NCBI GenBank assembly: GCA_034401795.1
Contig: CM067373.1
Coordinates: 94,021,112 to 94,085,111, forward strand
Direction: 5' to 3'
Source of the DNA: Chaetoderma sp. LZ-2023a
Taxonomy: Eukaryota > Mollusca > Caudofoveata > Chaetodermatida > Chaetodermatidae
Length of the DNA: 64,000 bases
In this document: positions 21,131-31,096 of the stretch, piece by piece
How positions within the stretch are numbered: position 1 is the first letter of the stretch
How the letters are laid out: each line of letters begins with the position of its first letter
Position numbers and translations under genes: made by a program
The notes under the pieces: model-generated
What the model saw: the letters and a program-made list of their open reading frames with translations, nothing else
What the model was told of the DNA's origin: nothing
Database searches by the model: none

Positions 21131-21735
21131 GCGCGCATTCACGCCAGAATGCCTCACAATAAAATTGTTAAAATTGTCTACTCTTAGAGACTTGTATTGT
21201 GCCCATCAAACTAATGAAACTAAATAAATCTTAAAATATGATGGTTTTCATTCCGTACAAATTAATTTAATTTAGTTGGCCTGTAGGCCTACGTGTCTCT
21301 AAATAGCCTATGACAGACGATCCAACATGTATGATTCGACAAAATCGGACCATGTTTGATCGTGTGTCATACCTTTCGACAAGTTGAATCATACACGTAA
21401 AAAGTCGGACAATGATGAAACATCCAATCAAATACGAGAATTGCTATCACGTGTTTTTGTTGGTATAACTTGTTGGTAGCCTCATCCAACAATGTCAGAT
21501 GCTATTTGGTCATGTATAATACACATGTATGACATACAAATGTATAATCAGACATGTTGGATCGTCTGGCACTGGAATTCCTTTTCATATCATAAAAATA
21601 GTTTTTATACGGAATGAAATCATCAAATGTTAAGATATATTTCCTTTAATTACATTGACGTATGCACAATTTAAGCCTGTAAAAGCAGACAATTTTAACA
21701 ATTTTAGTTTAAGCATGGTGTTAATGTGCGCCTTG
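21131..21735. mobile_element. Family H element, copy 1, with nested element I
   Basis: Left GCGCGCATTCACGCCAGAAT, AAAATTGTTAAAATTGTCTA, AAATATGATGGTTTTCATTC. The right arm is complementary: GAATGAAATCATCAAATGTT, GACAATTTTAACAATTTTAG, TGGTGTTAATGTGCGCC. About 140-bp inverted arms. The middle is occupied by element I. Confidence 0.75.
21314..21568. mobile_element. Element I, ~255 bp, inside H
   Basis: CAGACGATCCAACATGT at the left and ACATGTTGGATCGTCTG at the right form a perfect 17-bp terminal inverted repeat. The interior has several TCATACATG/CATGTATGA strings and TATCACGTG. No coding sequence. Confidence 0.75.
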
Positions 21736-22021
21736 AATAAAGTTCAATCTTGTATACACACTATGGGCGCATGGCCCGTCTTTGGAAATCTATAGAACTA
21801 TATAGGTCACAGAAGAAATGACTTTATGTTGTAATTTGATGTAGGGCCGAGTAATTTCTAACTCATTAATTATGCTTCTGGAATTTCACTAGATCACGCT
21901 CTGATAATGCAAGTGACTGTGACGGTTCTGAGCCCATACCGTGCCAATGTGGCCCGGTATTGGCCCAGGTCCGGCCCGGTAGCATGAGTGATCAGAGTAT
22001 TCACAATAAGACAAGAGGAAG

Positions 22022-22187
22022 CGTTAATAGTAAAACCATACAATTCATACAACTTGACGGACTATTAATCGTTTATAACGGACTAAATCGCGTCATTTAT
22101 GACGCACTTGATTATGACGTCAACCTACATGTGACGTAAACGATTATGGCATCATATGATTGATCGAGAAACTGGATTCATCCATTG
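22022..22187 (+). mobile_element. Family A fragment, CRE-end half (copy 8)
   Basis: GTTAATAGTAAAACCATACA, GACGGACTATTAATCGTTTA, GATTATGACGTCAACC, to AAACTGGATTCATCCATTGG. The box end and palindrome are absent. Confidence 0.75.
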
Positions 22188-22569
22188 GTCATTTGACAAA
22201 TCAGTCGTACGTTTGTGTCTTCGAGTCGGCCCATACGTGAATCTATTTATAAATCGTCTTCAATCCGATACGACGATTTCAACATGTGCTATTTGGATCA
22301 GATTTCAAATTTTTTTAAATAACAGAACTAAAGGATTTTATCGGATTTTATCGGATTTTACGAATAAACCAATATAGAAAATTTCATCGCCTCTCAATAT
22401 TAATAATTCGGTTAAAATCATAGATTTTGACATCTCATAAATTCGCATTGTGAATTAATCTCGTGAATGGGTAAACGTATGGGGTTTAGAATACAGTGCA
22501 CGTATTTTCTGATTAGAAGATGGCGACTAATAAAGTTAGCGGGAGGCCAATTCAGCTTCAAGTTTCAGG
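22188..22569. other. No recognised gene
   Basis: AT-rich. GGATTTTATC is repeated in tandem two to three times at 22333-22362. Confidence 0.4.
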
Positions 22570-22828
22570 TTAACCCTTTATCAGTCGTATCAGCCAAAAC
22601 GGCTTCTGCAGTGGTCTTGAGAAATCTCTATTTGCAGAACAAGAGCAGACTATTTTTGAAAAAGTACCACGGGATTGACTGGCTCGATAACCAAGCCAGT
22701 CATACCAGTGGTAAATTGTCAAAAATAGTCTTCTCTTGGTTCTGTACATCATATGGACATCATAAAATGGACATTTTCTATGAGAAAATTGAGAATTTCT
22801 TGAACAAATTCGAGTGTTAAAAGGTTAA
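22570..22828 (+). mobile_element. MITE family B, copy 7, near complete
   Basis: TTAACCCTTTATCAGTCGTA left, GAGTGTTAAAAGGTTAA right. It has AGCCAAAACGGCTTCTGCAG, GACTGGCTCGATAACC and TTCTATGAGAAAATTGAGAA. A short duplication of the TGGACATCATA type lies at 22748-22775. Confidence 0.85.
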
Positions 22829-22999
22829 CAACTAGTGTGTACCTGAGTCATGCGATTGCAGCTTATGAAACCAGACAAAGCCGCCCGACTGGAACATTTC
22901 AGACAGTTATCAAGTCTGATTTCGTTTCGCGGAATAAGTTTGCAGCTTGTCACAAGAAAGGTTGATGCAGCAAATTAAACTTGACATGTTGACCGTGAA

Positions 23000-23532
23000 G
23001 GTTTATGCGCGCCCCTAAGAACCTACCTGACATAGCTGGTTTATGCGCGCCCCTAAGAACCTACCTGACATAGCCGGTTTATGCGCGCCCCTAAGAACCT
23101 ACCTGACATAGCCGGTTTTTGCGCGCCCCTAAGAACCTACCTGACATAGCCAGTTTATGTGGGGCCCTTAAGAACCTACCTGACATAGCCGGTTTATGCG
23201 CGCCCCTAAGAACCTACCTGACATAGCCGGTTTATGCGCGCCCCTAAGAACCTACCTGACATAGCCAGTTTATGTGCGCCCCTAAGAACCTACCTGACAT
23301 AGCCGGTTTATGCGCGCCCCTAAGAACCTACCTGACATAGCCGGTTTATGCGTGCCCCTAAGAACCTACCTGACATAGCCGGCTTATGCGCGCCCCTAAG
23401 AACCTACCTGACATAGCCGGTTTATGCTCGCCCCTAAGAACCTACCTGACATAGCCGGCTTATGCGCGCCCCTAAGAACCTACCTGACATAGCCGGTTTA
23501 TGCGCGCCCCTAAGAACCTACCTGACATAGCC
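23000..23532. repeat. 38-bp minisatellite, 14 copies
   Basis: Unit GGTTTATGCGCGCCCCTAAG followed by AACCTACCTGACATAGCC. Copies are nearly identical. Variants are confined to the TATGCGCGCC segment (CGTGCC, CTCGCC, TGTGGGGCCC with one extra base in copy 5) and one GG/GC change. No unique spacers separate the units, so this is not CRISPR. Confidence 0.97.
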
Positions 23533-23537
23533 TCTAG

Positions 23538-23753
23538 AATTCACCTTTCCAGAGTACCCACCCATCATATGACGTCATAATGAACTGCATGATGTGTAGA
23601 ATGATATCATAATGAATGACGTCATGAATAACGTCGATAAGTACGTCACGAACGCATATCTGAAGACGGTCTATGTGTTGTTGTCTATGCGAGGTGTGGG
23701 TGGAGCTTAGCTAGTGATGGGGGGAGCATAGCTAAAAATGGAAAGGTGTATTG
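23538..23753 (-). mobile_element. MITE family A, copy 9, central part deleted
   Basis: AATTCACCTTTCCAGAGTAC begins six bases after the minisatellite ends. TGACGTCA occurs at 23571 and in GAATGACGTCATGAATAACG. The whole palindrome is gone: GTTGTCTATG is followed by CGAGGTGTGGGTGGAGCTTA and GGAAAGGTGTATTG. Confidence 0.82.
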
Positions 23754-24140
23754 TTTTGGAACATTTACCGAATCCTAACTCGTATTGTTCGATGCTAACA
23801 TTATCTTCGCATCCAAGTGAATACCAATAGGAGTATGGTCTTTGCTATCTTAAAGGAGTGGTTTACTAGATTCCTTCATCAACGTACGTAAAAGGATATG
23901 TCCGTGTCTTTGTGGCATGTAATTTGATAGAATTTGCTTTACTCCCTTGACCAGATCATGTGGCTAGCTGCGGACATTTTTCGTAAAAGCCGGCTACCAC
24001 GGAGTTTCGCTTCAACGTCGAGTCAAGGCACTAACGTTTAGAACCATACGTTGTCGTCCACCCTTCCGCATCTTGGTTTATAAATAATGTGCGTGCGCTA
24101 AGGGAATAGCGGGAAAATATTATAATCGAGTAGAAACTAT
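23754..24140. other. No recognised feature
   Basis: Unique-looking spacer. Confidence 0.4.
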
Positions 24141-24143
24141 TCA

Positions 24144-24300
24144 ACCTTTAATGAATAAATTTAGTTAGGAAAATACAAATATTTGCTTATACAAAGTCCA
24201 ATTATAAGCCAAGAGAAGACTATTTTTGAAATTTTACCACAGGACTGACAGGCTCGGTTATTGAGCCACCGCCACCGCCACCGCCACAACCACAACCACC
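24144..24300. mobile_element. Half of a family B copy ending in a CCGCCA/ACCACA repeat
   Basis: CAACCTTTAATGAATAAATT, AAGCCAAGAGAAGACTATTT and ACTGACAGGCTCGGTTATTG, then from 24265 GAGCCACCGCCACCGCCACC and ACAACCACAACCACC replace the other arm. The break lies exactly at the foldback apex. Confidence 0.65.
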
Positions 24301-24411
24301 AATTAGACTAATAAAATATCAGACTCTAATTTTCAAGACAATCATATAAGTATGTTGAATAAATTATGAATAATTTAAGGCTAACTTAACTAGAAGCTGT
24401 TGCTATCATCG

Positions 24412-24768
24412 TTAAGTGTTCACATTCACATAAAAATGCTCTAAGATAAAACGATTTCAATTGTATACATTTAGAAGCTTAAATTGTGTACATCAATGTA
24501 ATGAAACGAAATAAATCTTAGCAAACGATGATTTCATTCCGCATAAATTAATAAAATATTTTAGTTATGAAGTTGAAATAAAGGCACATCTATCTAATTC
24601 AATTTCACAACTAAAAATTTTATTAATTTGTACCTAATGAAATCATCTTATGCTAAGATGTACGTCGTTTCCTTACATCTAGCTATACTATTTAAGTCTC
24701 TAAAAGTATACAATTTTGATAATTTTATTCTCCAGCATTTTGGTTTGAATTCTTCACCTTTATTTTTG
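24412..24768. mobile_element. Family H element, copy 3
   Basis: Left AATTGTATACATTTAGAAGC and CTTAGCAAACGATGATTTCA; right complement GAAATCATCTTATGCTAAGA and CTCTAAAAGTATACAATTTT. Half of a palindrome core (TAAGGCTAACTTAACTAGAA, GCTGTTGCTATC) lies just left, at 24355-24405. Confidence 0.7.
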
Positions 24769-24864
24769 CATTTTGTCTATCGGGCACACAGCTTTAATAT
24801 ACAGGTAGCTTCTCTGATAACGCATGTTACGAGGACCGGTTCTCAGACATTGACGGTACGATGC

Positions 24865-25203
24865 GAATGGACCTCTCCACTTTTAGCTATACCCCGCCCA
24901 TCTCTAGCTAAGCTCCACCCACACCATGTCCATGTTGGGATCGATCTCTGAACTCCCTGACCATCAATTTCCAGAAAACTACGCATGTAAGCTGTTGAAT
25001 ATACAGTCAAACTAGTTTCAAAATGTTCAACAGGATGTTTAGACATACAATTCGCACAACGTGTCGGACTATTAAGAGTTAACGACGGGCCATATAGAAA
25101 CAGTTATGACGTAATGATTATGACGTCATCCTACACGTCGCTTAGCTGATTATGGCGTCATATGACGTCAGATTGATAGAGGGATACTCTGGAAAGGTGA
25201 ATT
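24865..25203 (+). mobile_element. MITE family A, copy 10, palindrome collapsed
   Basis: AATGGACCTCTCCACTTTTA left, ACTCTGGAAAGGTGAATTCC right. GCTGTTGAATATACAGTCAAAC shows the stem reduced to one arm plus nine bases. TGACGTCA three times (25120-25170). Confidence 0.87.
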
Positions 25204-25863
25204 CCAGCATTTACCCAGTACTGGCCCAGTAACCTGCGTTGTCATGGTTAGTGTGAACTTTAATCATGGCATCTACCACTATGGTAGGTTAGTCTATCAC
25301 ACTCTAGGTAAATGGTGTTCACTTTATGTTTGTAATTGATCTTACACCAATTTTGGGGGATGGGGAAGGGGGGGGGGGGCGGCTGATGGTGTCGACCGAT
25401 TTTTAATAATAAAACAAAATTTCCAAAGTGCTCCCACATCCCCTTTAATGCGACGGGGTTGGGGTCGGGATGAAAATCGGACAGTTTGTCTATATTTACC
25501 GATTTGCAGAATTTAAGTGGGTAGTCACATGTATTTAGGCATACCCAGTTTAGAGACACAATTTTCGAAAGCCAAAATGGCTAACATATAGCTCAAAATG
25601 CACCCCTGTCACCTTTAAGGTGTGAAGGTTGGGTGGGGTCTTGACCGATTTAGACAATTTGATTGTGTAGTCACATGTATTTAGGCATGTCGAGTTAGAA
25701 GAAACACGCCGTAATGACTGTACGCAAATATGCTTTTTACGTAATGTACAAAACGCATTTATACCTAACGCCTTGATTTGACACGTCGATTAGATTGATA
25801 CAAGCTTTGGTAAATGTTTTGATAAGAAGTAAACTAAGTTACTGCCTACCATCCATTATGGGC
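25204..25863. other. Spacer with a 151-base-spaced direct repeat and a G12 run
   Basis: GTAGTCACATGTATTTAGGC occurs at about 25518 and 25669. TCGACCGATTT and TTGACCGATTT occur upstream of each, so this is a decayed tandem duplication. G12 at 25368-25379. No gene. Confidence 0.5.
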
Positions 25864-26257
25864 GAATTCACTTTTATTCCCGCCCATCTCTAGCTAAGCT
25901 CCGCCTATGCAGACAGCGTGTTACGGTCGATTCATATACTATGACCCATGGCTTCACAGATTTACATTTTCAAGGTAACTGTGCAGGTGAGCAGTTGAAT
26001 ACCGTGATATTAATTTGACTGGGTGCTGTTGCTGCCTATGGCAGCAACAGCGCCCAGTCAAATTAGTTTCACAATATTCAACAGAATGTTTCGTAAATAG
26101 TAAAGACATACAATTCGTTCAACTGGCGGACTTTTGAAAGTTCAAAACGGATTCCGTTACATAATTAATTACGTATCCCGGTTGTAACGTCAGCCCTGCA
26201 TGCGACGTAATTCATTATGACGTCATATACTTGAGCGAAAGATAAGTTCATCCATTG
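25864..26257 (+). mobile_element. MITE family A', near full length
   Basis: AATTCACTTTTATTCCCGCC (box partly deleted), CTAGCTAAGCTCCGCC, ATTTTCAAGGTAACTGTGCA, and a full palindrome with GCTGCCTATGGCAGC. It continues GTAACGTCAGCCCTGCATGC, TTATGACGTCATATACTTGA and AGTTCATCCATTG. Best reference for the A' subtype. Confidence 0.85.
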
Positions 26258-26755
26258 TGTTTTGCATTCCAGTGTTATAACCATACTCCCCCCCCACCCT
26301 CCCCGCCCCCACCCACCCACCCACACACCCTCTAAATAAGACAAGCGCTATCTCAACCAATATATTAGTTTATACGACAAAGCAGTAGTCGTTTAATAGA
26401 GCATTTTATAACGGTCGAAAATTTCTGCTATCTGATGACGCGCAACTAATATGTCACTCATTTAAAATAAATATTACGCTGCTTAAGAACTTGATCACAT
26501 CTAGGCATGTAGTTTAATCTAGACGTAATTTTATCACCATTGATTAATTCAATTATGCTTATAAATGCTCCATCCGCACGCCGTCGGTGGATAAAATACA
26601 GCTGACACTACGCGCAGCGTCACTGGTATAAGATAGCAATTCTTTGGACAACAACGACAGCTATGCAAACAAAAATGTAGAGTCGAAGATTTCATAGAAC
26701 TTAAATTTAACCATTTGAACCGCGATAACCAAATATACGAAAGCTCGTTTGCAAC
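26258..26755. other. Poly-C/CCCA-rich tract and unassigned sequence
   Basis: C-rich simple sequence at 26287-26330, then AT-rich spacer. No gene. Confidence 0.45.
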
Positions 26756-26765
26756 GTATGGAATA

Positions 26766-26872
26766 GGCTGTTAAATATTTTGAAGATAATTTAACTGGGA
26801 GCTGTTGCTGCTTATGGTAGCAACAGCTCCCAGCCAAATTATCTTCAAATTATTCACCACATAGCCTACCCG
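26766..26872. repeat. Palindrome core, GAAGATAATTT / GGGAGCTG subtype
   Basis: Left TATTTTGAAGATAATTTAAC and TGGGAGCTGTTGCTGC; right AGCAACAGCTCCCAGCCAAA and TTATCTTCAAATTATTCA. The GAAGAT and GGGAGC variants occur in both arms. Confidence 0.78.
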
Positions 26873-27310
26873 TGTTGCGTGTAATGCAGTGCTTAATTTT
26901 GTCTACAACAGAGAGACTCCTGTAAACTTATTAACGATGCGCAATATATTATGACGGCTGAATACGCCTTATTCTGTATCAACAACACCAGATCAAAAAG
27001 TTTCTTATTAGTTTCGGCTAACGGACACCAGGGGCGGATAGACCAAAATATCAGTTATCGATGCAACGAGATACGTAAACGTAATACGGTAAGCCCTAAT
27101 AATCGAAAATTCACCTGCCTTTGCTGGGTGGGGTGGGGTGAGCTGTGTGGTCCAGGTGTGGTGATTCTTTAATATATGAGAGACCACTTGACAAAACGAA
27201 CCTTTATCTTTTTGGTGTCAAATATCATATGAAAAGGTGACCATTATTAAGAGATTATGGGCCCGAGATAGCCTACCTGTCTATTTTCTTTATTTATTGC
27301 TAGTGTTCAT
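26873..27310. other. No recognised feature
   Basis: A 73-codon frame at 26951-27172 has no recognisable domain and its end is GGTGGGGT simple sequence. Confidence 0.4.
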
Positions 27311-27582
27311 TAACGGGATATTCCAGTGAAAATCGGGAAGAAGTCAACTAAAAATCTACTATTATCCCAAATAATTGCTGCACGAAAATATACTGTTCCA
27401 TTGCCGAGAAATAATAAAATGAATTTGCCCAAAACGGTTGAAATGCGGCTCTTTGGCCGCATCCATTTTCTCACAACGTGAGCGAGAAACTGCCAGCTTA
27501 TGACGTCAGCTACACACCAGAAAAATATCGACAGCGCTTTAGATTTACCTGCTTATTTCGCGTTATGAAGGCCGAATATTAA

Positions 27583-27806
27583 TTAACCCAAATTCTGTCA
27601 GGAAAATCAGAAAATTTCCTTATTGAATGTCCATTCGCGGGTCAAGCGAAGACTATTTTTGAAAATTGACTACCGGAATGGTTGGTTCCGTTATAGAGGC
27701 AGTCATTCTAGTGGTAAATTTTCAAAAAATATTCTTCTCATGGCCTGCAAACAGACAAACCCAACTTGACGATTGCAGAGGCCAGTTCTGGCATGAAATG
27801 CTTAAA
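27583..27806. mobile_element. MITE family B, copy 9, inside M
   Basis: TTAACCCAAATTCTGTCAGG left. GGAATGGTTGGTTCCGTTAT and GAGGCAGTCATTCTAGTGGT form the stem. The right end is worn (GCATGAAATGCTTAA). Confidence 0.7.
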
Positions 27807-28075
27807 TCGCAACATGTCCGCATATCAAGCGTGGGCTTGCGGTAATAGAAACGATCATGGAAATCATTTACCACGTTTACTCTCAATTTTAAATAACCAC
27901 GCAGAGTGTTGAAGATTCTAAATTAAATGTGCCTGGAAAGGCTGGAATTATGTTGCAGTAGCTTCCAAACAAATTACTTTCACACAACATTCGGGTTAAA
28001 TTTGACACTTTTTGCTTTTCTGGCCTCGCGAAGAGTTAAATAATTGATCGCAATTTTAAAATGTTGATCAATACT

Positions 28076-28172
28076 CACTGCCTGTTGGATATTTTGAAAC
28101 TGGAATTTGACTGGAAGCAGAAGTTGCAATAGGCAGCAACAGCTTTCAGAGAAATTACTTTCAAAATTTATT
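28076..28172. repeat. Palindrome core inside M
   Basis: CTGTTGGATATTTTGAAACT, CAATAGGCAGCAACAGC, then AGAAATTACTTTCAAAATTT. A half core (TTGCAGTAGCTTCCAAACAA) lies 100 bases upstream, at 27950-27990. Confidence 0.55.
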
Positions 28173-28644
28173 AAACTAACGTATTTTTTACGAATTTGTT
28201 GTAACTGGTTGCTTGCAAACATGCTCCTGGCATAGATCTTTAATGTTTTTTAAATAGAATATGCCAATTTGTTTACAGTTTAGCGCTGCAATTGCTGGCG
28301 TGATCATCGGAACACCAATTGCATTTTAATTTCCTCCAAATACTGGCAAGATGTCAGTTGTTTAGCTAGTACGCTAATTATCCAGAAGTAAATGCTGTAG
28401 CATGAGCTACAAGATTTACCTCCCCTGGTTACGGCTATCCTAGATCCTGTAAAGAGAGGAGGTGTGTCGGTGACGTCAGCCGCTTGGCCAAAAGGCGCCT
28501 CTATCTACTGGTTACGTTAGCCATTTAAATTGGGGATTCTTTTTTATTTGTTGGCATAAAATTGTGCTCTTGGTCTCAAATTAATGCTGAGAATTAATAC
28601 TTTACGCCAGATACACAAAATTTCCCAGTGGAATATCCCTTTAA

Positions 28645-29706
28645 GGTGTCAGCTGAAGTCAGGGTTTAGTTTATAATTTTTACTATTTAAAATTGTTTTT
28701 TCTAAGATGTGTGTTTTGTTTTTATTTTTTCCTAGATGAATAAAAATGTGAAAATTGTTGTACTTCGATACCATCACGTGAATTTCCGGGGCGTTTCGCG
28801 TAACCTAACGACTAGGCTGTGTTTTGATTGTTACTGGGATGGATACTCGAGGTCACTGGCATATTAACGTGGGTTGGATTGAGTAGCAACTCGAGTATCA
28901 ACTCTGGAAGTTCTCTAGTAACAGCTAAATCTCAGCCCTAGTGATCCCGATAATCGTAACATTGGTCAGGTTGCTTTCGGGGATTGGTTAATGTTGGGCA
29001 TGTGCGACTGTGGAACAATAATTGATTATCGTTAACTAATTGACAGTTGAACACACAATTTCCCGACTAGATAGGCTAGACCATGAAAATGCTGCGTTCG
29101 ACTAGCAAATACTCAAGTCTGTACCTAGCAAAAGTCAAGCATGGGCATTGATTGCTGCGCTTAGGACATTTTATCACGCCTGTTGTCCAAGCGTACCATC
29201 TATACATCTATGTGAGAGTGCTTAAAATACAGCATTTTCTCTGTAATAATCACAATAAATATACACGGTAAGGATATATACATACATATATCTCTGTCTA
29301 GTTATCAGGGCTTAGAGGGGCGTTGCTGTCGCCATTATGCTTATACCAAGGGTGCTTTAAACAGCAATCTGCAATGGCCGCCTGTCATTATCATTTCAGT
29401 ACTACGATCTATTAGAAAATTCAGAAAAAGCTGCACGAATATTTATAATTTCTTAATTGTTTTGAAGTAGGCCTACGGTAATTCGGAGTTTTCTCTTTGT
29501 CGATAGCGCATTAAAACATGTTCGATTAAACGGCATGAATAATCAATTTCTTCGTCGTCAACCATCAGTCAAGTTAAACTGTCTATTAGTCAGTTGGTTG
29601 GTTTACTGAACATGCACATTTGCTATGCCCAGACGAACGCTGGGTAGTTAACTATAGTATAGACTAATTATATGTAATTAGTCTATGACTATAGTTAGTA
29701 AGTACC
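28645..29706. other. No recognised feature
   Basis: AT-rich, apparently unique. A short inverted pair, GACTAATTATATG/TAATTAGTC, lies at 29662-29685. Confidence 0.4.
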
Positions 29707-30118
29707 CAATGGACCTTTCCATTTTTAGCCATGCCCCGCCCATCACAAGCTAAGCTCCGCCCACACATCGCCGTGTTGGGATTGGTCGATCCCCGAATGT
29801 CCTAGCTATCAATTTCCTGAAAACCATACAGGGAAGCTGTTGAATATTTTGTAACTAATGTGACTGGGTGCTGTTGCTGCCTATGGCAGCAACAGCGCCC
29901 AGTCAAATTAGTTTCAAAATAGTCAACAAAATATTTATTAAATAGTAAAAGCAAACAATTTGTACAACAACGCATGGACCGTCTTCAAATATGCGTTCGT
30001 GACGTACTTATCGACGTCATTCATGACGTCAATCATTATGATGTCATTCTACACGTCACGCAGTTCATTATGACGTCATATGATGGGTGGGTACTCCGGA
30101 AAGGTGAATTCCCCATTG
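29707..30118 (+). mobile_element. MITE family A, copy 12, near full length
   Basis: CAATGGACCTTTCCATTTTT left, CGGAAAGGTGAATTCCCCATTG right, where the CACC-type end is followed by an extra CCATTG. Palindrome full. TGACGTCA-type sites are dense at 30000-30080 (GACGTCATTCATGACGTCAA). Confidence 0.9.
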
Positions 30119-30783
30119 AATTACTATTGCGGAACATTTGGAGCTGGGCACCAGTCTCGATTAACCCTTTCCGTCGTATGGCCTACGAAAACGCTAAGAT
30201 GTCAAAAAGCATCCATCGGCGGTAATGTGGGAAGGAAATGGGTCTTGGGAACATTGACATCCAATAGGAAAGTATAATTTCATCAAACCAGAATTAGTTA
30301 GTGAAATATTTACACGTCTATGCATTTAGTCGTGGCAAGCGAGGACCATCCGCCATTTTGAATTTTACGGCAATTTCGTACGGACCATTTGCGATCGAGC
30401 TCGGGTGTTCCGTCGATAATAGCTAACTAGCTATAATCAATGGGCTACTATGGCTACAAGGAGCCACCTTGCACACTACGACCACCCACACCCTATCCCG
30501 GCCGCGCCACCAGTAAACCAAACCATATTTTTCTGACACTGAACTATGCTGATTAATAATATATTTATATGTTAAGATGGGATAAAGTGGGAGTCACTAT
30601 GTTTTTGATGCGCTAAAGTTGCGCGTGTAACCTATACCGAAACAGACCATCATATTACGGTGTTGGTGTAACAAAGCTGGCGAAAACGTTCGATAACTCT
30701 ACAATCGTCGTAAGTTGGCAAATGACCACTCAAAATGTTGCTCTTATTGTTGTCTACCATGTCCTAATATGGTAAAGGTAAAT
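30119..30783. other. No recognised feature
   Basis: Two short frames (29974-30225, 30080-30277) run from the A copy into this spacer and are not credible genes. Confidence 0.4.
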
Positions 30784-31096
30784 CAATGGTCCCTTCCAGA
30801 TTATCCACCTATCATATGGCGTCATAAAGAACTACGTGGCGTGTAGGGTGACGTCATAACCAATTACAGCATGAATGACTCCATTTAGTGTCCGTCTTAA
30901 ATGTTCAATAGTCCGACACGTTGTACGAATTGTGTTATTACTATTTAATAAACACGCTTTCAACAGCTTACCGGACTTGTTTTCTGGAAATTGATAGTCA
31001 TGGAGATCAGAGATCGAGTGATCCCCAACACGGACACGGTGTGGGTGGAGCTTAGCTAGAGATGAGCGGGGAATAGCTAAAACCGGAAAGGTCCAT
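30784..31096 (-). mobile_element. MITE family A, copy 13, palindrome excised
   Basis: CAATGGTCCCTTCCAGATTA left, AACCGGAAAGGTCCATT right. AATAAACACGCT joins directly to TTCAACAGCTTACC: the stem is missing except its last nine bases. Its right border lies in family E. Confidence 0.88.

Larger units (their letters stand above)
27311..28644. mobile_element. Element M, ~1.3 kb, container for other repeats
   Basis: Left GGGATATTCCAGTGAAAATC, right CCCAGTGGAATATCCCTTTA: inverted ends GGGATATTCCAGTG/CASTGGAATATCCC. Subterminal TGACGTCAGC occurs in both halves, at 27502 in CTTATGACGTCAGC and at 28471 in GTGACGTCAGCCG. It encloses a B copy (27583-27806) and a palindrome core (28076-28172). No transposase is visible. 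Confidence 0.55.

Noticed and set aside
23000..23532. CRISPR-like array
   Set aside because: The 38-bp units are directly adjacent with no unique spacers, and the context is eukaryotic.
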